Positions 7,645 to 15,585 are shown, counted from the stretch's first letter. The stretch: DNA of 19,617 nt from DATHVI01 sp035461385 (GCA_035461385.1 DATHVI010000049.1:1-19617); one strand, 5' to 3'. The notes: generated by a model not told the origin, from the letters alone. Translations and numbers: made by a program.

Positions 7645-7829
7645 CTCGTCTCACTCGGTCGAAGTTCTGGGACGGCGGTCAAGACCACGGCACCGGGCGA
7701 AACTCATCGGTCGCCGGCGGTCCGGTGGCGAGGAAGAACGTGAGCAAGGATCACCCGCGAAGGGCGCCGATACCACCGTGCTGGCCGGCTTCCCGGCGTG
7801 TGGTTATCCGTACGGCGCCGGCGCCGCTC
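7645..7829. promoter_or_regulatory. Gap between response regulator and MFS gene
   Basis: This 185-base gap precedes the MFS gene on the minus strand. A perfect 12-bp palindrome GGCGCCGGCGCC (7814-7825) sits just after the regulator stop and may be a weak terminator, with no T tract. An interrupted dyad TCGCC/GGCGA (7711-7731) and a TTGACC on the minus strand (7682-7677) are possible operator and -35 elements for the exporter, but no matching -10 box was found. Confidence 0.25.
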
Positions 7830-8474
7830 TCAGGTCCGCAGGAAGGTGAGCACCGCGAGCACGCGCCGATGGTCCTCGGCGGTCGGAACCAGCCGCAGCT
7901 TCTCGAAGATGCTCGTCACGTGCTTCTCGACCGCGCGCTCGGTGACGACGAGCTGCTCGGCGATCGCGATGTTCGAACGCCCCTCAGCCATCAGCTCGAG
8001 CACCTCGCGCTCGCGCGGCGTCAGGTCGGCGAGCGGGTCGTCGCGCCGCGAGCGGCCGAGCAGGCGCGAGACGACCTCGGGATCGAGCGCCGAGCCACCG
8101 TCGGCGACCCGGCGGACGCTTTCGATGAAGACGTCGACGTCGGCGACACGGTCCTTGAGCAGGTACCCGACCCCGCTCGGAGTCTCCGAGACGAGCTCGA
8201 TCGCATAAGCCTCCTCGACGTACGCGGACAGGACGAGGACGCTGGTGTCGGGGAAGCGCTCGCGGATCTCGATCGCGGCGCGAAGCCCGTCGTCGGTGTT
8301 GGTCGGCGGCATCCGGATGTCGACGATCGCGACGTCGGGCTTGTGGGCGTTGACCTTTCGCAGCAGGTCCTCCGCGTCACCGGCCTGGCCGACGACGTCG
8401 TAGCCGCGCTCGGAGAGCAGCCTGATGATCCCCTCGCGGAGCAGAACGGAGTCCTCGGCGACAACCACACGCAC
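7830..8474 (-). CDS. NarL/LuxR-family response regulator
   Basis: A 214-residue DNA-binding response regulator. Receiver domain about 1-120: acidic pocket Glu7/Asp8, phospho-acceptor Asp52 (VAIVDIRMPP), Ser83 of the switch (VLVLSAY), Lys107 (GYLLKDRV). A LuxR-type helix-turn-helix covers about 150-200: LTPREREVLELMAEGRSN, then IAEQLVVTERAVEKHVTSIFEKL. The start is GTG at 8474 (reads RVVVAEDSVLLREGI, the normal receiver beginning). It follows the histidine kinase by 80 bases in the same direction and is the likely cognate output partner. Such regulators bind DNA as phosphorylated dimers; targets here are unknown, though the adjacent MFS gene is a candidate. Confidence 0.93.
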   Translation of the reverse strand: MRVVVAEDSVLLREGIIRLLSERGYDVVGQAGDAEDLLRKVNAHKPDVAIVDIRMPPTNTDDGLRAAIEIRERFPDTSVLVLSAYVEEAYAIELVSETPSGVGYLLKDRVADVDVFIESVRRVADGGSALDPEVVSRLLGRSRRDDPLADLTPREREVLELMAEGRSNIAIAEQLVVTERAVEKHVTSIFEKLRLVPTAEDHRRVLAVLTFLRT

Positions 8475-8554
8475 AACCGCGGAGTCTAAGTAAGCACGTC
8501 ACGCGGCCGGAGCCTGCGTCGGCGAGCGGCGGGCCGCGAGCCGCGGGGGGATGC

Positions 8555-10321
8555 TCAGTCGAGCGGAATCCGGGCCCTGACCGTGGTCCCCCGGCCGGCG
8601 GGCGAGTCGACCTCGAACCGGCCGCCGAGTGACGCGATCCGGTCGGCGAGGCCGCGGAGCCCGGTGCCGCCGTCGACCGAAGCACCGCCGACGCCGTCGT
8701 CGGTGACCGCGACGAGCAGCGAGCCTCGCGCCGCCTCCTCCCCCGGTCGCTCCTCGATCGTCACCGTCGCCCGCGAGGCGCGCGCGTACTTGAAGACGTT
8801 CGTCAACGCCTCCGAGACGACGAAGTAGCCGGCGAGCTCGGCGGCTTCGGGGATCCCGCCGTTGAGCCTCGAGTCAACCTCGACCGGGAGCGGCGCCCGC
8901 CTCGCGAGCGCCTCGATCGCGGGCGCAAGGCCGCGATCGCTGAGCAGGGCCGGATGGATGCCGCGGGCGAGCTCGCGCAACTCCTCGAGCGCCTCGGTGA
9001 GCTCGTCGGCCGCCGCCCCGAGGAGCTCGTCGGCCCGGTCGGGGTCGGTGCGCACGGTCTCGCGCGCGAGCCGGAGGTCGAGCGCGAGCGAGACGAGGCG
9101 CTGCTGCGCGCCGTCGTGGAGGTCGCGCTCGATCCGCCGGCGCTCCGCCATCCCGAACCTGATCATCCGCGCCCGCGACGCGCTCAGCTCCTCGACCTTC
9201 GCCCGCAGCTCGGCCTCGAGCCGCTCCCGCTCGAGCGCGAGCGCCGCGGCGCCGCCGGCCGCCTCGACCAGCTCCGGGTCGTCCAGCAGGGTCGCGTCGT
9301 GGACGATCGCCGCGACCTGGACGCCGTCGAGCTCGACCCGGTGCACGGCCCGGCCCGAGCGGGCTCGGGGGACGACCTTGCGGCCCTGGGCGTCGACGTA
9401 CTGCTCCGACGAAGGCAGCCAGTAGGCGAGCTCGAGCGACGGGTCGCCGAGCGCGGTCGCGAGGGCGTCGCGCAGATCGCCGGGGCCGGGGGTGTCGCCG
9501 ATCGTCGCGACCAGGGATCCGACCGCGCCACCGCGGAGCATCTTCGCCCGGATCAGCGAGCCGATGAACAGGTAGGGCAGGAGTCCGAACGGGACCAGGG
9601 CCGAGTACCACCCGACGTCGATCACCGTGTGCGAGGTGTCGGCGAGGCTGGCCCCGAGCAGCGCCGCGAGCAGCATCATCAGCGCGCCGCCGGCGACGAA
9701 CACGAGGGTCACGGCGCGGCGAAGCGGCGGGCTCGCTCGGAGCCAGCGGCGCGCGATCAGCACCAGCGTCGCGAGGAGGATCGCGATCCCGACCACCGCG
9801 AGGCCGTCGAACCAGCGTTCGGCGAACGACAGGTCGTGCTCGATCAGGAGCAGGTTCGCCGGGCAGTCGTGGCAACCGACGGCCGCCGGGTCGATGAACA
9901 TCGTCGGCACCAAGCCCCCGATCGTCACCGCGACGTACGCAGCGGCGACGAGGGCGCGATCGAGGCCGCCGCGGAGCCGACCCGAGGGGAACGCGAGCAG
10001 AAGGTGGACCGCGGTCGCCGCGAACAGGCTCTCGAGGGCGATTCCGGCGGTGAACAGCGCGGCGACGTCGGTTCGCTCGCCGACCATGACGTAGAAGGCG
10101 AATCCGGTCGCGACCATCAGCGTCCCGACCCGGTTGTCGGGCCGGCGCAGCGCGGCGAACGTCCCGGCGCCCACCCACCCCCAGCCGATCACCAGCGTGA
10201 GCCCGATCCACAGCCCCTGCTCGCGCTCGAAGTCGGCCGAGGCGAGCAGGGTCGCGAGGACGAGGCCGCACGCGAACCCGGCTGCGCCGACGAGCGAGAC
10301 GAGCCGTGGTCGCGCGATCAC
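8555..10321 (-). CDS. Multi-TM sensor histidine kinase, HisKA_3 (NarX/DesK-like)
   Basis: Membrane sensor kinase, 588 residues. The N-terminal half has about eight hydrophobic segments (from LVSLVGAAGFACGLVLATLL to WYSALVPFGLLPYLFIGSLI), typical of actinobacterial integral-membrane sensors. A short cytoplasmic region with a coiled helix (ALERERLEAELRAKVEEL) leads to the HisKA_3 dimerisation helix MAERRRIERDLHDGAQQRLV; the phospho-acceptor is His402. The HATPase_c domain shows the N box (SEALTNVFKYARAS), G1 (TDDGVGGA) and G2 (GTGLRGLADRI). The frame stays open upstream to 11131, but that part is Arg-rich and lies over the receiver gene. GTG 10321-10319 is chosen because it overlaps the receiver's TGA (GTGA), indicating translational coupling. 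The stimulus is unknown. Confidence 0.9.
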   Translation of the reverse strand: MIARPRLVSLVGAAGFACGLVLATLLASADFEREQGLWIGLTLVIGWGWVGAGTFAALRRPDNRVGTLMVATGFAFYVMVGERTDVAALFTAGIALESLFAATAVHLLLAFPSGRLRGGLDRALVAAAYVAVTIGGLVPTMFIDPAAVGCHDCPANLLLIEHDLSFAERWFDGLAVVGIAILLATLVLIARRWLRASPPLRRAVTLVFVAGGALMMLLAALLGASLADTSHTVIDVGWYSALVPFGLLPYLFIGSLIRAKMLRGGAVGSLVATIGDTPGPGDLRDALATALGDPSLELAYWLPSSEQYVDAQGRKVVPRARSGRAVHRVELDGVQVAAIVHDATLLDDPELVEAAGGAAALALERERLEAELRAKVEELSASRARMIRFGMAERRRIERDLHDGAQQRLVSLALDLRLARETVRTDPDRADELLGAAADELTEALEELRELARGIHPALLSDRGLAPAIEALARRAPLPVEVDSRLNGGIPEAAELAGYFVVSEALTNVFKYARASRATVTIEERPGEEAARGSLLVAVTDDGVGGASVDGGTGLRGLADRIASLGGRFEVDSPAGRGTTVRARIPLD

Positions 10322-10677
10322 CGCAGCAGCGCCGCCAGGGCGTCGCCCGAGAGCTCCGCCTTGGAGATGAAGCCGCGTGCCCCGGCACGCTCGACGCTGT
10401 CGTCGAGGTCGTCGATGTCGCGGCTGGAGATCAGGACGATCGCGGGTGCGTCGGGGGTCGCGCCCAGGCGCCCGGCGACGTCCCGGCCATCGAGATCGGG
10501 GAGGTGGATGTCGAGCAGGATCAGGTCGACCTCGACCTCCGCCGCGCAGCGGAGCGCCTGCGCGCCGTCGGCGGCCTCGCCGACGATCTCGAACCCCTGG
10601 CCTTCGAGCAGGCGCCGCACGCTGGCCCGGAATCCGGGATGGTCGTCGACGATCAGAACGCGCTTCGGGCGAGCCAT
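10318..10677 (-). CDS. Stand-alone receiver (CheY-like, REC only)
   Basis: A 119-residue single-domain response regulator. Seen: MARPKRVLIVDDHPGFR with Asp11/Asp12, phospho-acceptor Asp56 (LILLDIHLPDLDG), switch Ser84/Ser85 (IVLISSRD) and Lys106 (GFISKAEL). It ends directly after the receiver fold with no output domain. ATG 10677 is preferred over the longer open frame (to 10785) because the fold begins there and a GGGAG lies about 10 bases upstream. The TGA overlaps the kinase's GTG, so the pair is translationally coupled. Without an output domain it may act as a phosphate sink, phosphorelay intermediate or allosteric partner of the kinase; this is inference from context. Confidence 0.87.
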   Translation of the reverse strand: MARPKRVLIVDDHPGFRASVRRLLEGQGFEIVGEAADGAQALRCAAEVEVDLILLDIHLPDLDGRDVAGRLGATPDAPAIVLISSRDIDDLDDSVERAGARGFISKAELSGDALAALLR

Positions 10678-10754
10678 GCTTGCAATTCTCCCGGTCGGCT
10701 CCGGCGCTGCCAATACGGCTACCCGCACGGCACCGGAGCGGCAATCCACGCCTA

Positions 10755-10771
10755 CCCCCCGATCGGAGGGG
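10755..10771. promoter_or_regulatory. Dyad abutting the -35 box upstream of the bkd operon (candidate operator)
   Basis: CCCCCCGATCGGAGGGG contains the perfect palindrome CCGATCGG flanked by CCCC and AGGGG, and it ends directly before TTGAAA (10772). The first half, CCCCCCGATC, recurs at 10862-10871 in the transcribed leader. The position suits a repressor or activator site controlling the + strand operon, or a shared operator for the divergent receiver gene. No known regulator motif is recognised. Confidence 0.4.
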
Positions 10772-10801
10772 TTGAAACCTGACATACCGGGGAACTAGAC
10801 T
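10772..10801 (+). promoter_or_regulatory. Sigma-70-like promoter for the bkd operon
   Basis: TTGAAA (10772-10777) and TAGACT (10796-10801) are separated by 18 bases, close to the vegetative consensus and conspicuous in a GC-rich region. Transcription from it would give a leader of about 165 bases before the E1-alpha ATG at 10974. Confidence 0.5.
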
Positions 10802-10891
10802 CCATATGGCGATCGGCACCAGATCCTGATGCCGGCGCAGACATAGGGTGACGGGGTGGAACCCCCCGATCCCATCGTCCGTAGGCGCCGT

Positions 10892-10945
10892 GGAGGAGAT
10901 CCCGAAGCGGCGAGACAGAGGCCGGTCCCGGAGGCGATCCCGAAG
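10892..10945 (+). repeat. 16-bp direct repeat in the bkd leader
   Basis: GGAGGAGATCCCGAAG (10892-10907) and GGAGGCGATCCCGAAG (10930-10945) match at 15 of 16 bases with a 38-base period. Each begins with a Shine-Dalgarno-like GGAGG that no start codon follows at usable distance. They may be protein-binding sites, a leader RNA structure, or a simple duplication. Confidence 0.55.
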
Positions 10946-10973
10946 GGCGGCACGACGCGAAGGGCGGAGAGAG

Positions 10974-12089
10974 ATGAGTCGAAGCGACGGCGCGGTCGCT
11001 GACGGCCGTGTACGCGAGCAATCACCCGCGGCACTGCGTGAGGCCGAAGACCCCCCGCTGACCCACGACGACCGGGCGAACCTGTTCCGGTTCATGGTCA
11101 TGATGCGGGCGTCCGAGGAGCGCGCGATCACCCTCTACCGACAGGGGAAGGTGCCCGGGAGCTTCTATGACGGGCGAGGGCAGGAGGCGATCTCGGTTGG
11201 CTCCGCGTTCGTCCTCGGCCCCCGCGATCGGATGTGCATCCTCCATCGCGACCTCGGCGCGCACTTCGTCCGCGGCGTGACCCCGGACCGCTACCTCGGC
11301 AACTACATGGGCCGCGCCGGCGGGGTCACGGGCGGCCGCGACGGCAACATGCACTTCGGCGACCCCGAGCTCGGCTGCGTCGGGATGGTCTCGATGCTCC
11401 CCGACATGGCCCCGGTCGCGACCGGGATGGCGATGGCATTCAAGGTCCGGCGCGAGCCGCGGGTGGCGATGACCTACTTCGGCGAGGGGTCGACCGCGAA
11501 CGGACAGTGGCACGAAGCGATGAACTTCGCCGGCATCCACCGGCTCCCGGTCGTGTTCGTGCTCGAGAACAACCAGTTCGCCTATTCGACCCCGAACGAG
11601 CTCGAGTTCGCCGTCGACCCCGTTCTCCGGGCCGAGAGCTACGGGTTCCCCGGGACGAGGATCGACGGCAACGACGTCGAGGCGGTGTTCGCTGCCTCCC
11701 GCGAGGCGGCGGAGCGGGCGCGGAACGGTGGCGGACCGACGCTGATCGAGTGCGTGACGATGCGGATGCACGGTCACGGCGCCCACGACGACATGAGCTA
11801 CGTCCCCGAGGAGATGTTCGAGGAGTGGGCGGCCCGCGACCCGATCGATCGCTACGCGGGGCGCCTCGTCGACGAGCACGGATTCTCGGCCGACGAGGTC
11901 GAGTCGATTCGCGCCGAGGTCAAGGCGTACGTCGACCGTTGCGCCGAGCAGGCGCTCGCCTCGCCGATGCCCGAGCCCGAGGAGGCGACCCGCGGCGTCT
12001 TCGCCGACGAGTGGCGTCCGCTCGGGGACGGCGAGGCGCCGTGGTCACGCTGGTCGCAGCGCTCAGCCGATCTCGAGGAGGCCGCGTGA
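10974..12089 (+). CDS. bkdA: Branched-chain 2-oxoacid dehydrogenase E1, alpha subunit
   Basis: ThDP-dependent subunit that decarboxylates branched-chain 2-oxoacids (from Leu, Ile, Val) together with its beta partner; 371 residues. The ThDP/Mg motif is GEG...ENN (170-200: YFGEGSTANGQWHEAMN, then VLENNQFAYST). Glu in place of Asp in GDG is a feature known from branched-chain E1-alpha proteins. Other landmarks: GSFYDGRGQEAISVG, GGRDGNMHFGD, MLPDMAPVATGMAMAFK and the His loop MRMHGHGAHDDMSYVP. ATG 10974, preceded by a purine-rich GGCGGAGAGAG, is chosen over the longer frame from 10848, whose extra residues are Arg-rich. The stop overlaps the next start by one base (TGATG). Branched-chain assignment rests on GEG and on the adjacent amino-acid dehydrogenase; an acetoin-type enzyme is the main alternative. 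Confidence 0.85.
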   Translation: MSRSDGAVADGRVREQSPAALREAEDPPLTHDDRANLFRFMVMMRASEERAITLYRQGKVPGSFYDGRGQEAISVGSAFVLGPRDRMCILHRDLGAHFVRGVTPDRYLGNYMGRAGGVTGGRDGNMHFGDPELGCVGMVSMLPDMAPVATGMAMAFKVRREPRVAMTYFGEGSTANGQWHEAMNFAGIHRLPVVFVLENNQFAYSTPNELEFAVDPVLRAESYGFPGTRIDGNDVEAVFAASREAAERARNGGGPTLIECVTMRMHGHGAHDDMSYVPEEMFEEWAARDPIDRYAGRLVDEHGFSADEVESIRAEVKAYVDRCAEQALASPMPEPEEATRGVFADEWRPLGDGEAPWSRWSQRSADLEEAA

Positions 12090-13081
12090 TGGCGACCGCG
12101 GCCAGCACAACCGAGACCAAGCAGACCAGCTACCTCGAGGCGATCAGCGAGGCCCTGCGCGAGGAGATGCGCCGCGACCCCTCGGTGATCTGCATCGGCG
12201 AGGACATCGGCGCCTTCGGGGGCGCGTTCAAGGTCACCGACGGCTTCTTCGAGGAGTTCGGCGCCGACCGGGTGATCGACGCTCCGCTGGCCGAGAACGC
12301 GATCATCGGTGCCGCAGTCGGCGCCGCAGTTGAAGGGATGCGGCCGGTCTGCGAGATGCAGTTCGCCGACTTCATCTCGTGCGGCTTCGACCAGCTGGTG
12401 AACGTCGCCGCCAAGCTCCACTACCGCCAGGGAGTCGCGGTGCCGATGGTCGTCAGGCTCCCGTCCGGCGGCGGGTTCTCGGGCGGCCCGTTCCACTCGC
12501 AGAACCCCGAGGCATGGTTCCTGCAGTCGCCGGGCCTCAAGGTCGTCGCCCCGGCGACGGCGGCCGACGCGAAGGGGCTGCTGACGACGGCGATCCGCGA
12601 CCCGAACCCGGTTTGCTACCTCGAGCACAAGGGTCTCTACCGCAACATCAAGGACGAGATCCCGGAGGGTGACTACGCGGTTCCGTTCGGCGAGGCCCGG
12701 GTCGCACGCGAGGGCGAGGAGATGACGGTTATCGCCTACGGCTCGGCGGTCCACCTCGCGCTGCGCGCGGCTGAGGAGCTCGGCGAGGACATCGAGGTGA
12801 TCGACCTGCGGTCGCTCTGCCCGCTCGACGCCGACGCGGTCCTGGCGAGCGTCCGCAAGACGAGCAAGGTCCTGGTCGCCCACGAGGCGACCCAGAGCTG
12901 CGGGGTCGGCGCCGAGGTCTCGGCGCTCGTCTCCGAGCACGCGTTCGAGGACCTCGACGCCCCGGTGCGCCGGCTGACGACGCCCGACGTCCCGATCCCG
13001 TTCAGCCCCCCGCTCGAGCAGGCGGTCCTGCCCCAGCTCGAAGACATGAAGGAGGCGTGCCGTGAGCTCCTCGCGTGGTAG
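12089..13081 (+). CDS. bkdB: Branched-chain 2-oxoacid dehydrogenase E1, beta subunit
   Basis: Beta partner of the preceding E1-alpha, 330 residues. Seen: TSYLEAISEALREEMRRDPSV, ICIGEDIGAFGGAFKVTDGF, the AENAIIGAAVGAAVEGMRPV turn, MQFADFISCGFDQLVN (QFADFI is typical of branched-chain E1-beta), the loop LPSGGGFSGGPFHSQNPE, and a C-terminal transketolase domain with VIDLRSLCPLDADAV and EATQSCGVGAE. ATG 12089 shares one base with the upstream TGA. A GTG immediately before it (12086) is in frame and cannot be excluded. The 3' end overlaps the E2 start by 20 bases, which supports tight translational coupling and stoichiometric assembly. Confidence 0.9.
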   Translation: MATAASTTETKQTSYLEAISEALREEMRRDPSVICIGEDIGAFGGAFKVTDGFFEEFGADRVIDAPLAENAIIGAAVGAAVEGMRPVCEMQFADFISCGFDQLVNVAAKLHYRQGVAVPMVVRLPSGGGFSGGPFHSQNPEAWFLQSPGLKVVAPATAADAKGLLTTAIRDPNPVCYLEHKGLYRNIKDEIPEGDYAVPFGEARVAREGEEMTVIAYGSAVHLALRAAEELGEDIEVIDLRSLCPLDADAVLASVRKTSKVLVAHEATQSCGVGAEVSALVSEHAFEDLDAPVRRLTTPDVPIPFSPPLEQAVLPQLEDMKEACRELLAW

Positions 13082-14423
13082 CGACACGCTCGTCGAGGTG
13101 GCGATGCCGCAGATGGGGATCTCGGTCTCCGAAGGGACGATCGTCGAGTGGCGTAAGCAACCCGGCGACTGGGTCGCCGCCGACGAGACCGTCTGCGACG
13201 TGACCACCGACAAGGTCGACGTCGAGATCCCCGCGCCGGCGAGCGGCAGGCTCGAACGGATCATCGCCGAGGCCGGCGAGACGATCCCCGTCGGCCAGCC
13301 GATCGCCGAGATCGACGCGGCCGCGCGGCCCGGGGAGGCCCACCGCGACGAGTCCGTCGCCGCCGAGCGCCGGCCGGAACCGGAGGCCGCTCCCGCCGAC
13401 GGCGCGCCCGAGCGGGCGCCGGCGGCAGCCGATCGCGGCGCTCCCGCGAACGGCGAGGCCGACCGCTCGCGCTTCTACTCGCCCGTCGTTCGCCGGATCG
13501 CCGACAAGCACGGGGTCGACCTCGACCGCGTCGAGGGCACCGGGATCGGCGGCCGGGTTCGAAAGCGCGACGTGCTCGCCTACGTCGAGGCCGGCGGTGA
13601 GCGCGAGCCGGAGCCGGTGGCTGAAAGGCCGCTCCACACCGAGTCCCCGTACCGTGCCGACGAACGCACGGAAGAGCCGGCTGCCAAGCCGGCGGAGCCT
13701 GCCGCGATGCCCGAGGCGCCGGCGCTCGCGGGGCACCGGGAGCCGATGTCACCGATGCGCAGGGCGATCGCCGAGCACATGCTCGCCAGCCGGCGCACCG
13801 CCGCCCACTGCACGACGATCGTCGAAATCGACATGTCCCGGGTTGCCGCGCGCCGGACCGAGCTCAAGCCGGCGATGGAGCGGCGGGGCGTGCCGCTCAC
13901 CTACCTGGCGTTCGTCGCCCGGGCGACGGTCGAGGCGCTGGAGGAGTTCCCGATCCTCAACGCGTCGGTCGACGGCGGCGAGATCGTCTACCACGACGAC
14001 GTCAACCTCGGGATCGCCGTCGCGCTCGACGACGGCCTGATCGTGCCGGTGATCGACCGCGCCCAGCGCCTCAGCCTCGAGGGGATGGCGGCCGCGATCG
14101 CCGAGGTCGCCGCGCGGGCCCGCGCGAAGCAGCTCGAACCGGACGACGTCCACGGAGGGACGTTCACGATCACCAACCCGGGCCAGTTCGGCGCCGTCCT
14201 CGCGACCCCGATCATCAACCAGCCCCAGGTCGCGATTCTCGACCTCGAGGCGATCGTCAAGCGCCCGGCGGTCCTCGAGACCGCGGACGGAGACGACACG
14301 ATCGCGATCCGGCCGATGACCTACCTGCCGATGTCGTGGGACCACCGCGCTCTCGACGGCGCGACGGCGGCGCGGTTCCTGGCGCGGGTCAAGGCGAGGC
14401 TCGAGAGCGGAGAGGTGAGCTGA
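13062..14423 (+). CDS. bkdC: Branched-chain 2-oxoacid dehydrogenase E2, dihydrolipoamide acyltransferase
   Basis: Transfers the branched acyl group from lipoate to CoA; 453 residues. Architecture: one lipoyl domain (about 10-85, lipoylated Lys51 in CDVTTDKVDVEIPAP), Glu/Pro/Ala linker, peripheral-subunit-binding domain (about 143-180, YSPVVRRIADKHGVDLDRV to GRVRKRDVLAYVE), second linker, and catalytic domain from about 225 (PMSPMRRAIAEHMLASRRTAAH). The active site is canonical: DHRALDGA with His428, plus GGTFTITNPGQFGAVLATP upstream. The GTG start at 13062 lies inside bkdB and has GGAGG at 13051-13055 at ideal spacing. Unlike the first E2 in this window, the HxxxDG Asp is intact. The next gene starts one base after the stop. 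Confidence 0.92.
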   Translation: MSSSRGSDTLVEVAMPQMGISVSEGTIVEWRKQPGDWVAADETVCDVTTDKVDVEIPAPASGRLERIIAEAGETIPVGQPIAEIDAAARPGEAHRDESVAAERRPEPEAAPADGAPERAPAAADRGAPANGEADRSRFYSPVVRRIADKHGVDLDRVEGTGIGGRVRKRDVLAYVEAGGEREPEPVAERPLHTESPYRADERTEEPAAKPAEPAAMPEAPALAGHREPMSPMRRAIAEHMLASRRTAAHCTTIVEIDMSRVAARRTELKPAMERRGVPLTYLAFVARATVEALEEFPILNASVDGGEIVYHDDVNLGIAVALDDGLIVPVIDRAQRLSLEGMAAAIAEVAARARAKQLEPDDVHGGTFTITNPGQFGAVLATPIINQPQVAILDLEAIVKRPAVLETADGDDTIAIRPMTYLPMSWDHRALDGATAARFLARVKARLESGEVS

Positions 14424-14424
14424 G

Positions 14425-15585
14425 GTGGCGGTCGCGACTTCGGGCGGGCGCAAGCGGACGCGAGCGAACGGCCGCCCGACCTCGTCGGCGAGCGCATCGG
14501 CTGCGCCCCCGGACGGCACGCTGCTCGCGCCGCGGATCCCCCCGGTGCCGTTCGAGCACGAGGAGCTGGTCGTGCGTCAGGGACGGCGCAGCGGGCTCCA
14601 TTGCGTCGTCGCCGTGCACTCGACCACGCTCGGGCCGGCGCTCGGCGGTGTCCGCCTCTGGGGCTATCCGGCGGTGATCGACGCCGCTCGCGACGCGCTG
14701 CGACTGGCGACGGGGATGACCTACAAGGCGGCCGCCGCGGATCTCGACCTCGGCGGCGGCAAGGGCGTGATCTGCGTCCCACCCGGGATCGAGCTCGCGG
14801 GCCGCCAGCGGCTCGACGCATTGCTCGACTTCGGCGCCCTCGTCGAGTCGCTCGAGGGCCGCTACATCACCGCCGAGGACGTCGGCACCTCGCCCGAGGA
14901 CCTGGTCGCGATCCACGAGCGGACCGAGCACGTCACCGGGCTGCCGCCCGAGCATGGAGGGTCGGGGGACCCGAGCCCGTTCACCGCTGCCGGCGTCGAG
15001 GCGGCGATCCGCGCCTGCTGCCGCGAGCGGTTCGGGGATCCCGATCTCCGCGGCCGGCGGATCACCGTCGTCGGGCTCGGCCACGTCGGATCGCCGCTCG
15101 CCCGCAGGCTCGCCGCGGCGGGGGCGGAGCTGGTCGTCACCGACATCGCCCCACGGCGCCGCGAGCTCGCCGCCGAGCTCGGGGCGGAGTGGGTCGGCCC
15201 CGACGGGGCGATGCTGACCGAGTGCGAGGTCCTCGCCCCGTGCGCGCTCGGCGGCGCGATCGACGCGGGCAACGTCGACCGGCTGCGCGCGGAGATCGTC
15301 TGCGGCTCGGCGAACAACCAGCTCGCCGACGAGTCGCTCGCCGCACGGCTCGCCGAGCGCAGAATCCTCTACGCACCCGACTTCATCGCCAACGCCGGCG
15401 GGCTGATCCACGTCTACATGGAGATCAAGCGCTATTCCGAGGAGCGGGCGGCGGAGCTCGTCGCAGGGATCGAGGAAACGCTCGCTCGCGTCCTGGTGGC
15501 GGCGTCGGCGCGTGGAATCACTCCGCTCGACGCGGCACGCGAGCTCGCCCGCGAGCGGCTCGAGGCGACGGCCGCCGTCGCTTGA
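14425..15585 (+). CDS. Leucine/valine dehydrogenase (Glu/Leu/Phe/Val dehydrogenase family)
   Basis: NAD-dependent oxidative deaminase converting branched-chain amino acids to 2-oxoacids and ammonia, i.e. the substrates of the preceding complex; 386 residues. Seen: substrate-binding and catalytic lysines Lys101 (GMTYKAAAADL) and Lys113 (LGGGKGV), spaced 12 apart as in Bacillus leucine dehydrogenase; ITAEDVGTSPEDL; the dinucleotide motif VVGLGHVGSPLARRLAAAG followed by Asp of VVTD, favouring NAD; and the C-terminal FIANAGGLIHVYMEIK. The first 40 or so residues are a low-complexity Arg/Ser/Ala/Pro extension. GTG 14425 has GGAGAGG at 14409-14415 and follows bkdC by one base; an alternative in-frame GTG at 14545 would remove the extension. 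Phenylalanine dehydrogenase is a less likely alternative. Confidence 0.88.
   Translation: MAVATSGGRKRTRANGRPTSSASASAAPPDGTLLAPRIPPVPFEHEELVVRQGRRSGLHCVVAVHSTTLGPALGGVRLWGYPAVIDAARDALRLATGMTYKAAAADLDLGGGKGVICVPPGIELAGRQRLDALLDFGALVESLEGRYITAEDVGTSPEDLVAIHERTEHVTGLPPEHGGSGDPSPFTAAGVEAAIRACCRERFGDPDLRGRRITVVGLGHVGSPLARRLAAAGAELVVTDIAPRRRELAAELGAEWVGPDGAMLTECEVLAPCALGGAIDAGNVDRLRAEIVCGSANNQLADESLAARLAERRILYAPDFIANAGGLIHVYMEIKRYSEERAAELVAGIEETLARVLVAASARGITPLDAARELARERLEATAAVA

Noticed and set aside
8530..8554. CCGCGGGGGGATGC between kinase and regulator as a second copy of the pdhC linker element
   Set aside because: Only the GC-rich core is similar; there is no second arm or central hairpin.
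10322..11131. Upstream extension of the histidine kinase frame
   Set aside because: It overlaps the receiver gene on the same strand in another frame and is Arg/Pro-rich; the GTG overlapping the receiver stop is the better start.
11852..13264. Minus-strand open frame of 470 codons opposite bkdA, bkdB and bkdC
   Set aside because: No conserved motif; it is the mirror of third-position GC bias, and real genes occupy the plus strand.
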